A stretch of 64,000 nt of DNA from Opitutales bacterium. Lineage in GTDB: Bacteria; Verrucomicrobiota; Verrucomicrobiia; Opitutales; T3Sed10-336. Numbering within the stretch: position 1 is the stretch's first letter; each line of letters begins with the position of its first letter. A program made the translations under genes and the position numbers. The stretch lies in contig SLTG01000008.1 of the NCBI GenBank assembly GCA_007130045.1, positions 1 through 64,000 on the forward strand, written 5' to 3'. Shown here one piece after another: positions 27,925 through 37,826 of this stretch. The notes under the pieces were generated by a model that saw only the letters and a program-made list of their open reading frames with translations, made no database searches and was not told the DNA's origin.

Positions 27925-28746
27925 TCATTCGGAATTCCGCTCCCGGAATGCCAGGGCAAGTCCTTTGAGCGTAAGATCCGGTACAGTGGAAACCTCGATT
28001 CCGTCCAGTTTGTTCCGTTGTATTTCGCGTTTTTCATCTGCCTCTCGAAAAAGGAACTCCGCGGAGCCTCCGGTAAGAATCAGGGCGGGGTCGGTTTCCC
28101 CGCCCGCGGAAAGGTCCTCCCTTATCGCCCCAAGAAGGGCTTCGAGCATTCCGCGAAAACCGATAACACACCCGATCGTCATCGCTTCCCGTGTGGATTT
28201 CCCGATCGCCCGATCGACGCGGAGTTCGTCGTCGAGCTGGGGAAGCAGGGCGGTCTGGCGGTGCAGGTATCGCGTCATCACGCCGATTCCCGGTGCGATG
28301 ATTCCCCCTTCGTAGCCGTTTCGGGAAGAGAGAATGTCGAAGGTCACCGCGGTTCCCATGTCGATCACGATACAGGGAAGACGGAACAGGTTCGAAGTGG
28401 CGACGGCATTCGCCAACCGGTCCTGACCGATTTCTTCCGGCAGGGGATAATGGATGCGAACGGATTTCGGCAGCGTTCTGTAGTCCAGCTGAAACACGGT
28501 GGTTTTCCCGTCGATGTTCCCGATCAGGCGGCGGAGCCGCTTTCCCGCTTCGGGGACGACCGTACAGAACGCAATACTCCCTCCCTGTGGAGCGGAATCC
28601 GCGATCACTTTGATTTCCCGGTACAGGGCGGTATCCGGATGATCGATCTCCGCGGTGGGAATTCGCTGCGGAGCGATGTCGCCGTAATTCCCGTCAATCA
28701 GGCCGAAATGAGTGTGGGTGTTTCCGATATCTATACATAGAAGCAT
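27925..28746 (-). CDS. coaX: Type III pantothenate kinase
   Basis: MLLCIDIGNTHTHFGL, VIDMGTAVTFDILS, GGIIAPGIGVMTRYLHRQTALLP. Confidence 0.93.
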   Translation of the reverse strand: MLLCIDIGNTHTHFGLIDGNYGDIAPQRIPTAEIDHPDTALYREIKVIADSAPQGGSIAFCTVVPEAGKRLRRLIGNIDGKTTVFQLDYRTLPKSVRIHYPLPEEIGQDRLANAVATSNLFRLPCIVIDMGTAVTFDILSSRNGYEGGIIAPGIGVMTRYLHRQTALLPQLDDELRVDRAIGKSTREAMTIGCVIGFRGMLEALLGAIREDLSAGGETDPALILTGGSAEFLFREADEKREIQRNKLDGIEVSTVPDLTLKGLALAFRERNSE

Positions 28747-28762
28747 GATTGTGCCGGAAGGT

Positions 28763-29788
28763 TCAGATGGTTTCGCGGTCGGAGGGGCTCAATTCCCGGG
28801 ATCGATTCAACGTGACGTCGCCGGCGTTCAGCCGGACCGGATTGGCCGCGGCCTCCTTGGTTGCGATCAGCAGCCGGCCTTCCTCGTCGATTCCGAGGGC
28901 CCGCCCGGAGATCGTTTCCTTTCCTTGCTGCGCGGTAACGTTCCGTCCCCGGAGAAGATCGTATTTTTCCCATAGAGAATTCAGGGCGGTCCGATAGCCG
29001 TCGTTCATGAACGCGTCGTACGCGTCGAACAGGCTCGTGATGATGGCGCATGTGAGCCGGTTGATGTCCTGCTTGCCCTGGAGGGCTTCGCGCAGCGACG
29101 TCGCTTCCGTGCAGAGCGGAGATGCCCAAAGGCTTGGGGCGCTGTTGATGTTGAGGCCGATGCCAAGGACCATTTCCAGGATCTGGTCGGCGTTGACTCT
29201 CGCCTCGGTCAGGATGCCCCCGATCTTTAGGGTTCCGCACAGGATGTCGTTCGGCCACTTGATTCTCGGAGAAAGGCCTGTTTCCTCTTCGATGCAACGG
29301 CAGATTGAGACGCCGGTCCAGAGGGTGAATCTTTGCATGCGTTCCGGGGGAACCTTCGGGCGAAAAGCAAAGCTTGCGTACAGGTTGCCTTCGTCGGAGC
29401 TGTGCCAGGCGCGTCCAAGGCGACCCCGGCCCTTTGTCTGCCGGCGGGACAGAACGATGAACGGGGTGTTCCTTCCTTCGCCGAGGAGGCGTTCGGCGTC
29501 GCGGTTGGTGCTTTCGGTGCGATTGAAGAAAACGAGCCGATCCTCGGTGGCGGGCCCCGGCAGGAGGCATTGAAGGTACGGGAGGGACAATCGTTCGGGC
29601 GTCGCCCGAATCCGGTAGCCCCGGTTGCGAACCGCATCGAACACGAATCCGTCGCGGCGGAGGGTTTTCATGTGCGACCAGACTGTCACACGCGATACTC
29701 CGAGCAAACCGGCGAGCCGATTGCCCGTGACAAAATATCCCCGGGAATCGAGGAGAGTGCGTAGAATCGTCGGTTCGATTTCAGGCAA
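28763..29788 (-). CDS. birA: Biotin--[acetyl-CoA-carboxylase] ligase / BirA with HTH
   Basis: N-term HTH (LAGLLGVSRVTVWSHMKTLRRDGF); STNRDAERLL, QTKGRGRLGRAWHS, IKWPNDILC. Confidence 0.93.
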   Translation of the reverse strand: MPEIEPTILRTLLDSRGYFVTGNRLAGLLGVSRVTVWSHMKTLRRDGFVFDAVRNRGYRIRATPERLSLPYLQCLLPGPATEDRLVFFNRTESTNRDAERLLGEGRNTPFIVLSRRQTKGRGRLGRAWHSSDEGNLYASFAFRPKVPPERMQRFTLWTGVSICRCIEEETGLSPRIKWPNDILCGTLKIGGILTEARVNADQILEMVLGIGLNINSAPSLWASPLCTEATSLREALQGKQDINRLTCAIITSLFDAYDAFMNDGYRTALNSLWEKYDLLRGRNVTAQQGKETISGRALGIDEEGRLLIATKEAAANPVRLNAGDVTLNRSRELSPSDRETI

Positions 29789-29890
29789 GGATTTAAGTGT
29801 GTCACGCGAAACGCGGGTTCAGCGGATCACATTGATAGAACGTTGGATGTGGAGAGTGGAATGACATCGGGAAACGGAGATGGCGACGGG

Positions 29891-31045
29891 TTACGTCCTG
29901 CGAATCCGGTTTCCCATGCATGTCTCCACCAATTCGGCCGCGTGGATCCACGGATGGTCGATCGGAACGGTGCGATGTCCGTTGGAAACCTCCTCGAGCG
30001 GAACGGGGACGGTCTTCGACCCTCGTACGGCGATCATGACGTTGTACTTGCCCTCCGCGAGCAGTTGGCCGGCTTCGGTGCCGAGGAGAGTGCAGAGCAT
30101 GCGGTCCTGGGGCGACGGAGAACCGCCTCGCTGTACGTGGCCGAGCGAAGTGGTGCGCGCTTCCAGTCCGGTAAGTTGCTGGAGTTGCCGGGCGATACGG
30201 CTGTCGAGTGACTCCTGCACGAGGTGCGGGCCTTCGTGGAGCGCGTGAGCGTGGCCCTTTTTCCCCTGGCTTTGGCGGGCACTTTCCACTCCGGAGGGTT
30301 TCGCCGGTTTCCCGTCGCGGGCTTCCTTTATCGAACGGGCGCCTTCGGCGACGGCGATGATCGAAAAGCGTTTGTTGTGTTTTCGGCGTTCGATAAGGTG
30401 TGCGGCGACGACTCCACGATCATACGGGATTTCGGGGATGAGAATGACGTCCGCGCCTCCCGCGATTCCCGCGCCGAGCGCAAGCCATCCGGTCTTGTGA
30501 CCCATCAGTTCGCACACGATCACCCGGTGGTGGCTGGTCGCGGTGGTGTGAAGGCGGTCGATCGCCTCGGTGGCGGTGTTCATTGCCGTGTTGAATCCGA
30601 ATGTCACGTCCGTGCCGATAACGTCGTTGTCGATCGTCTTTGGCAGAGTGATCACATTCTGACCCGCTTCGCGGATGCGTTGAGCGTTTTTCTGGGTTCC
30701 GTTACCGCCGAGGCAGACGAGGCAGTCGATCTCGCGGCTGCGGGCGTTGGCGACGGCAACCTTGGTCATGTCCAGCACTTGGTCGCCCATTCGCATCTTG
30801 TGGGGTTTGTCCCGGCTTGTGCCGAGAATGGTTCCTCCCCGGGTGAGGATACCGGAGACATCCGGATCATCCAAAGGAAGAAACCTGTTTTCCACCAGGC
30901 CGCGGAATCCGTCGGGTATTCCGAGCACTTTGATTCCGTAGTGTATGGCGGATTTGGCCACTGCGCGGATAGCGGCGTTCAAGCCGGGGCAGTCACCGCC
31001 GGACGTGAGTATTCCAATACATTTGGTCTTTGAGTTTCGGCTCAT
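29891..31045 (-). CDS. pfkA: 6-phosphofructokinase (GGNGT / PKTIDND variant)
   Basis: GILTSGGDCPGLNAAIRAV, CLGGNGTQKNAQRI, LPKTIDNDVIGTDVTFGFNTA, VIVCELMGHKTGWLALGAGIAGGAD. Confidence 0.93.
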   Translation of the reverse strand: MSRNSKTKCIGILTSGGDCPGLNAAIRAVAKSAIHYGIKVLGIPDGFRGLVENRFLPLDDPDVSGILTRGGTILGTSRDKPHKMRMGDQVLDMTKVAVANARSREIDCLVCLGGNGTQKNAQRIREAGQNVITLPKTIDNDVIGTDVTFGFNTAMNTATEAIDRLHTTATSHHRVIVCELMGHKTGWLALGAGIAGGADVILIPEIPYDRGVVAAHLIERRKHNKRFSIIAVAEGARSIKEARDGKPAKPSGVESARQSQGKKGHAHALHEGPHLVQESLDSRIARQLQQLTGLEARTTSLGHVQRGGSPSPQDRMLCTLLGTEAGQLLAEGKYNVMIAVRGSKTVPVPLEEVSNGHRTVPIDHPWIHAAELVETCMGNRIRRT

Positions 31046-31327
31046 GGCAAATCCGGATAACCGTAGGGTGAAAAGCGGAATCGGGCAATGTCGATTTTAA
31101 CGGTTCGTAAGCGACGGGCGTAAGGTGTGAATATGCCGTCTGAGTATGCACCTGACTAAAATGAGCACATTAATCCTATCTCGAAAGTCAGATACGCGGC
31201 AGTAAATTTCCCGGAGAACCCCGCCCGGGAGGTTAACTTGCGGAAAGAGAGCGGCGGAGTCTTGTGATTGATCCCCGATCGCCCGGACAGTAGCCTCAGT
31301 GCCGGTCTTCTGCGAATGCACGGGCGG

Positions 31328-32785
31328 TCAGGATAGGGGGAAAAGGGAGGACAAGGAGTTGGCGATGGTATCGAGGAAAAGTCCTGGGACGGTGCCGAGA
31401 CCGATGATGACGGCGATGAGGAGAATGCAGAGGACGCGGGCGGCGGGATCGAGGTGAATGGGCGAGGTATCCGCGTCTGCCGGTGGTTCCGCCAGAAAGG
31501 CGGCGTGCACGACACGCAGGTAATAATACACGGCGATGACGGTGTTGAGGACGGCAAGGAGTACGAGCCAGAGGAAGCCTTGCTGGAGGGCGGAGGTTAG
31601 GAGGGAGAATTTGCCCATGAAACCGACAAAGGGGGGAATTCCTGCGAGGGAGAAGACCCCGACGAGGAGGGTTCCGGCGAGCAGCGGGGAGCGCTTGTGG
31701 AGACCGGCGAGGGCGATTATGGGGAGATTCGCGCCGTCGCGGGATACCCGCGTGATGACCGTGAAGCAGGCCAAGACCATGAAGAGGTATCCGGTAACGT
31801 AATACAGGGAGGCGGTGAATCCGGCTTCCTCGAGAGCGACCACACCGAGGATTGTGTAGCCTGCGTGGGCGACGGCGGAAAATCCGAGCAGGCGCTTGAA
31901 GTCGGTCTGGGCGAGGGCGAGGAGGTTGCCGTAGAACATGGAGCCGACTGCAAGGGCGGCGAAAACAAGGGCGAGGCTGTGATCGCCGGGATTGGCCGTC
32001 CCGGCAAAGCGCAGGATAAGGAGGACCGCGGCGACCTTGGGAAGGGACGCAATGATGGCGGTGGTTTCATTGGAGGCGCCTTGATACACGTCGGGCGTCC
32101 AGAAATGGAAGGGAAAGACCGCCAACTTGTAGAAGAACGCGGCCAGGGTGAGCACGAGCCCGGTGATTGCGAGGGGTGTGTGCATCAACGGTTGGAGTCG
32201 CTCGACGAGGAGAGGGAGGGAGGTCGTGCCGGTAAGGCCGTAGAGGTAACCCATTCCGAAGAGCATGATCCCGCTGGCGGCGATTCCAAACATCATGTAT
32301 TTTACGGCGGACTCCATCTGGGAACGCTGGCCGTGGGCCTCCCGGCGCATGGCGATGAGCAGGAAAAGCGGGAAGGAGGAGAGTTCCAATGCGACGACCA
32401 GGGTGATGAGGTCGACGCTGCTGGCCAGAAGGACGAATCCGGTGACGCTGGTTGCGAGGAGAAAGAAATACTCGGGGCGTATGTCGGCGCGGATATCCTT
32501 TAGGTTGTGGCCGATGACGATGCAGCTCAGGTAACCGAGCGCGAAAACGAGCTTGAGCCATTGCGAAAAGGCATCGACGCGGTAGGCTCCATCGAAGAGG
32601 ATGGCTTCCGCTCCGCAAGTGGCCACGCTGGCGAGCGCGAGGGCGGCTGCGGTCGCCAGGGAAACGTAACGGGCCGTGCGGACGCGCTGGGTCCCCAGTG
32701 TGACACCAAAGAGCGCGAGGACCCCGAGGAGCAGGATCCACTCGGGGAGGAAGGCGACCAGGATGGAGGATTGCGCGTCGGGCAT
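31328..32785 (-). CDS. nuoN: NADH-quinone oxidoreductase subunit N
   Basis: Antiporter-like membrane protein; VKYMMFGIAASGIMLFGMGYLYGLTG, FHFWTPDVYQGASNETTAIIASLPKVAA. Confidence 0.93.
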   Translation of the reverse strand: MPDAQSSILVAFLPEWILLLGVLALFGVTLGTQRVRTARYVSLATAAALALASVATCGAEAILFDGAYRVDAFSQWLKLVFALGYLSCIVIGHNLKDIRADIRPEYFFLLATSVTGFVLLASSVDLITLVVALELSSFPLFLLIAMRREAHGQRSQMESAVKYMMFGIAASGIMLFGMGYLYGLTGTTSLPLLVERLQPLMHTPLAITGLVLTLAAFFYKLAVFPFHFWTPDVYQGASNETTAIIASLPKVAAVLLILRFAGTANPGDHSLALVFAALAVGSMFYGNLLALAQTDFKRLLGFSAVAHAGYTILGVVALEEAGFTASLYYVTGYLFMVLACFTVITRVSRDGANLPIIALAGLHKRSPLLAGTLLVGVFSLAGIPPFVGFMGKFSLLTSALQQGFLWLVLLAVLNTVIAVYYYLRVVHAAFLAEPPADADTSPIHLDPAARVLCILLIAVIIGLGTVPGLFLDTIANSLSSLFPLS

Positions 32786-32793
32786 GGTTCAGG

Positions 32794-34302
32794 TCAGGAC
32801 GGAATCGGCGCGGCGGTTTCGGCCGCGCGGGCGATAATATCGAGTATGTTCTGGATGCTGGCTTCCATGAGGCCGATGAAGGGGCCCGGCTGGAGGCCGA
32901 TCCAGAGAATGAATACGAGAAAGGGAGTGAGGAGGAGAATCTCCCGCAGTCCGAGATCGGAAACGGACGAGTGATCGGGATTGTTCGTGCCGCCGTAGGC
33001 GACGCGCTGGAGGATGCGCAGGTTGTAGGCCGCCGCGACGACGATGCCCGGGATGATCGCGAGCCCGAGGATCAAAGAGCCTTCGAAGGCTCCGGCGAGG
33101 ACGAGAAACTCCCCGATGAAGGTGTTGGTGCCGGGGAAGGCGAGCGAGGAGAGGCAGAACATGCCGAGGAAAAAGGCGAAGACGGGCATCTGCTTTCCCA
33201 GGCCGGCCGCACGCGCGAGGTCGCGGGTGTGAAGTCGTTCGTAAACGATGCCGACGGCGATAAAGAGCGCGCCGGTGGTGACGCCATGATTGATCATCAC
33301 GAGGGCGCCCCCGATGGTTCCGTTTTGGACAAGGGAGAAGATGCCCAGAGTGGCGAATCCCATGTGGGCGACACTGGAATAGGCGACGATTTTTTTGAGG
33401 TCGGACTGGGCGAGCGCGGTCAGTCCCCCGTAGATGATGGCTGCGACCGAAAGCCAGAGGATGGCGTGCGCAAAGTGGATCGTGGCAAGCGGGGTGATGG
33501 GCAGGCAAAAGCGGAGGAATCCATAGGCCCCCATCTTCAGGAGGATGCTTGCCAGGAGCACGCTCCCGGCGGTGGGGGCTTCCACGTGCGCGGCGGGCAG
33601 CCAGGTATGGAAGGGGAACATCGGCACCTTGATGGCGAAGGAAATGAAGAAGGCGGCGAAGATCCAGAGCTGGAAATTCCGGTCGTAGGGCTGGTCCATC
33701 AACGCCGGAATGCTGAAGGTACCCGTATCCAGGCGAAGGGCAATGATGGCCACGATGAGGAGTACGGAGCCCGCCATTGTGTAGATGAAGAACTTCATCG
33801 CCGCATAGGCGCGGCCGGACCCGCCCCAAACGCCAATGAGGATGCTCATCGGGATCAGCATAGCCTCCCAGAAGATAAAGAAGAGAACAAAGTCGAGGGC
33901 GGTAAAGACACCCGTCATGGCGGTCTGCATGATGAGCAGGCAGATCATGAACTCCCGGGAGCGGAGTTTGACCGATGTCCATGAGGCGATCACGCAGAAG
34001 GGAGTGATGAGCGTGGTGAGTAGCACCAGGAGGAGACTGATGCCGTCGATTCCGAGGGTATAGTGCATTCCCAGGTGGGGAATCCATTCCCGGTGCTCGA
34101 CGAACTGAAACTCGGCCGTGGAGGCGTCGAAACCGCCGAGGAGGAAAAGGGAGAACGCGCCGATGGACGCGGTGGCGAGAAGCGTCCACCAACGCACCTG
34201 GCGTTCGTCGCACAGGACCAGGGCGATCGCCGCCGCCGCCAGCGGCGCGAAAATAAGGATGCTGAGAAAGGGAATTGCGGTGCTGGATTCGGACAAGTTC
34301 AT
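32794..34302 (-). CDS. nuoM: NADH-quinone oxidoreductase subunit M
   Basis: GIDGISLLLVLLTTLITPFCV, MLIPMSILIGVWGG, FPFHTWLPAAHVEAPTAGSVLLASILLKMGAYG. Confidence 0.93.
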   Translation of the reverse strand: MNLSESSTAIPFLSILIFAPLAAAAIALVLCDERQVRWWTLLATASIGAFSLFLLGGFDASTAEFQFVEHREWIPHLGMHYTLGIDGISLLLVLLTTLITPFCVIASWTSVKLRSREFMICLLIMQTAMTGVFTALDFVLFFIFWEAMLIPMSILIGVWGGSGRAYAAMKFFIYTMAGSVLLIVAIIALRLDTGTFSIPALMDQPYDRNFQLWIFAAFFISFAIKVPMFPFHTWLPAAHVEAPTAGSVLLASILLKMGAYGFLRFCLPITPLATIHFAHAILWLSVAAIIYGGLTALAQSDLKKIVAYSSVAHMGFATLGIFSLVQNGTIGGALVMINHGVTTGALFIAVGIVYERLHTRDLARAAGLGKQMPVFAFFLGMFCLSSLAFPGTNTFIGEFLVLAGAFEGSLILGLAIIPGIVVAAAYNLRILQRVAYGGTNNPDHSSVSDLGLREILLLTPFLVFILWIGLQPGPFIGLMEASIQNILDIIARAAETAAPIPS

Positions 34303-34315
34303 GTAGCGTCGGACC

Positions 34316-36097
34316 TCAGGCAAAGAGGAAAAACATCAGGAGCATCACCGCCACCGCGGCGAAGACGAAGGTGAGGTTCTGTTGGAGGGAGCCCCGCTGG
34401 AGGAGGCGCAGGCGCCAGCCGAGGCCGCGGACACCATGGGCGGCGCCGTCGACGGCGCCGTCGATGACACGGTTGTCGAAAACAGCCAGAGCGAGGGCGG
34501 ATCGCATGAGCGGGAGAATGCCGCCCTTCTCGTGAAGGGCGGCCCAGAAACGGTCGACGGCCTGCAGGGGCGCCTGTGTGAACCGCACCAGCGCCCGTCC
34601 GCCCACCCGGTAGAACCGGTCTAGGTCGAGGGTGACGGCCTCGTTGGGAGTCAGCTTCTTTCGCAGGAGAGCAAATCCGAGGGCGGCCGAGAGTAACAGC
34701 AGGAGAGTCTCGGAGAGATGGTATGAGGTGTAGGGCTGGTAGTCGACGGCGTAGGGAAGCAACTGGTAGAGCGATGCGGGAAAGATTCCCATGAAAAAGC
34801 AGAGAAAAGCCGTCGCTCCCATGGCGGCGGTCATGTTCCATCCCGGGTCTGCGGCTTTATTCCAGGTTTCCGCGCCGGCGCGGCGTTCGCCGAACCAGAT
34901 AAAATAAATGAGCTTGAGACCGATGCTGAGGAACGTGCCGACGGAGGCCAGCATGAGCAGGTAGACGGCCCAGTAGTGGTGGGCCTCGTAACCCGCCCCG
35001 ATCGTCATGGATTTGCTGATGAAGCCGCTGAAGAAGGGAAAGGCCGAGATGGAAAGCCCTCCGACGAGGGTGAAAAACATCGTCCAGGGCATTTTCGCAT
35101 ACAGCCCGCCGAGCTCGGTGAATTTGCTTTTTCCGGTCATGAACAGGACGGTGCCGGCACCCATGAAGAGCAGGCCCTTGTAGAGGATGTGGGCGAAGGC
35201 GTGGGCGATGGTTCCATTGATCGCCATCGCCGTGCCGATGCCGACCCCCGCGACCATGAAGCCGACCTGGCTGACGATGTGGTAGGAGAGGAGACGCCGG
35301 GGATCGTTGGTGAGGAAGGCGTACACGACTCCGTAAAGGGCCATGATGACCCCGAGGACGATGAGGATCTCAAACCCCGCGAATCCGCGGCAGAGGGCGT
35401 AAACCGCCGTCTTGGTGGTAAACGCGGAAAGAAAGACCGAGCCGCTGAAGGTGGCCGCGGGATAGGCGTCGGGCAGCCAGGCGTGGAGAGGGGGGACCGC
35501 CGCATTCAAAAGGAATCCGACGAGTATCAACCAGACGGCGAGGGAGGGGTCGGCGGGAGAAAACGCATTGAAACTGAAATCACCGCCCTGGCCCGCGCCG
35601 TAGAGGACGATGCCTGCGAGGAGAATTACGCCTCCGGCGGTGTGGACGAGGAGGTAGCGGAACCCCGCTGCGAGCGATTCGGGGGTTCGGCGGGCCCATA
35701 TCAGGAAGACCGACGAGAGCGCCATCAGTTCCCAGAAGAGGAAGAGGACCAGCAAATCGCCCGCAAAAATGACTCCGAGCGATCCGGCCACGTAGGTCCA
35801 GGCCGCGACATGTTCGCCGGTATTCTCTACCTTCAGTGCGTAGAGTGTTCCCAGCAGGCACATCAGCGCCATGATGATCGCAAAGACCCGACTGACCGCG
35901 TCCACCCGTCCGAATTCGAGAGTCCAGTCGAGGAAGCGGACACTGCCGAATTCGCCCATGGGCATGTTCAGGACGAGAACGAGGACGCCGGCGGGAACGG
36001 CGAGGAGCCAGAATTTCCGGAGGGCTTGCGGAAGGAGCGGCAGCACGGCCGCACCCAGGAGAAGAAGGAGGGAGGGATGCAGCCAGAACTCATTCAT
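34316..36097 (-). CDS. NuoL/MrpD-like antiporter-type complex I subunit
   Basis: LVLFLFWELMALSSVFLIW, PPLHAWLPDAYPAATFSGSVFLSAFTTKTAVYAL; C-term LLQRGSLQQNLTFVFAAVAVMLLMFFLF resembles the NuoL end. Confidence 0.85.
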   Translation of the reverse strand: MNEFWLHPSLLLLLGAAVLPLLPQALRKFWLLAVPAGVLVLVLNMPMGEFGSVRFLDWTLEFGRVDAVSRVFAIIMALMCLLGTLYALKVENTGEHVAAWTYVAGSLGVIFAGDLLVLFLFWELMALSSVFLIWARRTPESLAAGFRYLLVHTAGGVILLAGIVLYGAGQGGDFSFNAFSPADPSLAVWLILVGFLLNAAVPPLHAWLPDAYPAATFSGSVFLSAFTTKTAVYALCRGFAGFEILIVLGVIMALYGVVYAFLTNDPRRLLSYHIVSQVGFMVAGVGIGTAMAINGTIAHAFAHILYKGLLFMGAGTVLFMTGKSKFTELGGLYAKMPWTMFFTLVGGLSISAFPFFSGFISKSMTIGAGYEAHHYWAVYLLMLASVGTFLSIGLKLIYFIWFGERRAGAETWNKAADPGWNMTAAMGATAFLCFFMGIFPASLYQLLPYAVDYQPYTSYHLSETLLLLLSAALGFALLRKKLTPNEAVTLDLDRFYRVGGRALVRFTQAPLQAVDRFWAALHEKGGILPLMRSALALAVFDNRVIDGAVDGAAHGVRGLGWRLRLLQRGSLQQNLTFVFAAVAVMLLMFFLFA

Positions 36098-36350
36098 CGC
36101 ACTTATCCTTCCCCTGTTGGATGCCGAGGCGGCCGGCGGTTTTGGCGAAGATCAGTAGAAGGAAGCTCGCGGCCAGCCCGTAGAAGGCCCAGAATCCCGG
36201 AAGCCGTTCGACGGCGGTGTGCGCTTCCGACTTGTCCACGAGAAAAGGCAGGGCGTCGAGCACAACAAACAGCGCCAGCATCCCCCAACCCGCCTTCAGC
36301 AGAGTGCCTGAATGCGCGCGCAGGCCTTCGATTATACGGAGAAGGATCAT
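36090..36350 (-). CDS. Small (86 aa) predicted membrane protein between antiporter-like subunits
   Basis: In-frame ATG at 36350: MILLRIIEGLRAHSGTLLKAGWGMLALFVVLDALPFLVDKSEAHTAVERLPGFWAFYGLAASFLLLIFAKTAG. Overlaps both neighbours by a few nt. Confidence 0.7.
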   Translation of the reverse strand: MILLRIIEGLRAHSGTLLKAGWGMLALFVVLDALPFLVDKSEAHTAVERLPGFWAFYGLAASFLLLIFAKTAGRLGIQQGKDKCDE

Positions 36351-37822
36351 GGCAGAACCAGTTGGACGAATTGCATGAAGAAACCGGGGAAGATCCCGAT
36401 CAGGACGGACAGGATGGCCGTGATTATGAGGGGAACGACAATCAGGGGGGACGCCTCCCGCACGGGGGGATCCGATGATTCGGCGGTCTGTTCTCCGAAG
36501 AAGCCGTGGTAAACGATCGGGCCGAAATACGCCGCGTTGAGCAGGGTGCTGGTGAGGAGGACGAGAATAAGGCCCATCGATCCGGCATCCCATGCCCCCA
36601 GCAGAAGATGCCATTTGCTGATGAATCCGGCCACCCCGGGGACTCCGATCATGCTCAGGGAGGCGATGGCGAAGGCGGCGAAGGTCCATGGCATGGCACG
36701 CCCCAGGCCCCCCATCTCCGAGATCTTCTTGCGGTGCGCGCCGACGTAGATGGCGCCGGCGCAAAAGAAAAGGGTGATCTTGGCGAAGGCGTGGTTGGCG
36801 ATATGGATGAGTCCCCCGGCGATTCCGTAGGGCGTGAGCAGTGCCACCCCGAGTACGATGTACGCGAGCTGGCTGACGGTGGAGAAGGCGAGCCGCGCTT
36901 TCAGATCGTCCTTGCCCAGCGCGATAAGCGAGGCGATGATAATGGTGATCGAAACAAACCACGCCGTCGGCAGACCGAGATTGAGATCGGCCATGGTCTC
37001 CGTGCCGAAGATATAAAGCATAACCCGGACGGTGGCGAACACTCCGACCTTGACGACCGCGACCGCGTGCAGGAGCGCGCTCACCGGGGTGGGCGCGACC
37101 ATGGCGCCGGGAAGCCACTGATGAAGCGGCATGAGGCCGTTCTTCGCGAAGCCGATGAGGAAAGCGATATAGAGCCCCGTCACTACCCAGCGGTGGACCC
37201 CCTCCGAAAGCACTCCGGAGGCGGAGTCGTGTGCGAAGTCGAGGTTGCCGTTGAGGACGTAGAGGAGCACCATCGCCGGCAGGACGAGGGCCTTGGCCGT
37301 GACCGTGAGGTAGGCGAGGTATTTGCGGCCTCCTGCATAGCCCTCGCGGTCCTGGTGGTGCGCGACGAGCGGGTAGGTCGTGATGCTGACGATCTCGTAA
37401 AAGAGGTAGAGTGTGAGAAGATTGTCGGAGAGGGCGCAGCCAATGGCTCCGAAGAGCGCGAGGGCGAAGCAGGTGCCGAAGCGCGTCTGGGATCGCTCGC
37501 CCAGTCCCCGCATGTAGCCCGCCGAATAGAATACCGCGAGGATCCATAGGGAGGAGGCCGTGAGGGCAAAGACCATGGAAAGCGGGTCGGCTCGGAGGGT
37601 GAAGCTCAGTCCGGGAAGCAGCTCGACTAGCGTCCAGGTGAAGGTGCGCCCAGCGAGAATGTCCGGGATGAGCGAGATGACCGTGCCAAAGAGGGTCACC
37701 GCCGCAAGGAGCGTGACGCCTTCGCGCAAGTTGGGGCGTCTGCCGGTTACCATGATCAGGCCCGCCCCGAGCAAGGGGACCAGGATCGCGATCAGCAGGC
37801 GCGGGTCGGTGATCGTCTCCAT
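36347..37822 (-). CDS. MrpD/NuoM-like antiporter-type subunit (extra)
   Basis: LYLFYEIVSITTYPLVAHHQ, LMPLHQWLPGAMVAPTPVSALLHAVAVVKVGVF. Confidence 0.88.
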   Translation of the reverse strand: METITDPRLLIAILVPLLGAGLIMVTGRRPNLREGVTLLAAVTLFGTVISLIPDILAGRTFTWTLVELLPGLSFTLRADPLSMVFALTASSLWILAVFYSAGYMRGLGERSQTRFGTCFALALFGAIGCALSDNLLTLYLFYEIVSITTYPLVAHHQDREGYAGGRKYLAYLTVTAKALVLPAMVLLYVLNGNLDFAHDSASGVLSEGVHRWVVTGLYIAFLIGFAKNGLMPLHQWLPGAMVAPTPVSALLHAVAVVKVGVFATVRVMLYIFGTETMADLNLGLPTAWFVSITIIIASLIALGKDDLKARLAFSTVSQLAYIVLGVALLTPYGIAGGLIHIANHAFAKITLFFCAGAIYVGAHRKKISEMGGLGRAMPWTFAAFAIASLSMIGVPGVAGFISKWHLLLGAWDAGSMGLILVLLTSTLLNAAYFGPIVYHGFFGEQTAESSDPPVREASPLIVVPLIITAILSVLIGIFPGFFMQFVQLVLP

Positions 37823-37826
37823 AGTC

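Noticed and set aside
32789-34213. 474-aa minus-strand ORF overlapping nuoM
   Set aside because: Out-of-frame shadow of nuoM, rich in Arg/Pro/His.
34976-36478. 500-aa plus-strand ORF antisense to the NuoL-like gene (and similar long antisense ORFs 36506..37549, 32971..33984, 5600..6865, 31697..32503)
   Set aside because: Highly charged, low-complexity translations opposite clear genes; a codon-bias artefact of GC-rich DNA.
36090-37547. 485-aa minus-strand ORF as a single gene
   Set aside because: Its first 399 codons are an out-of-frame overlap of the MrpD-like gene (Arg/Pro/His-rich). Only the 3' part from the ATG at 36350 is plausible.
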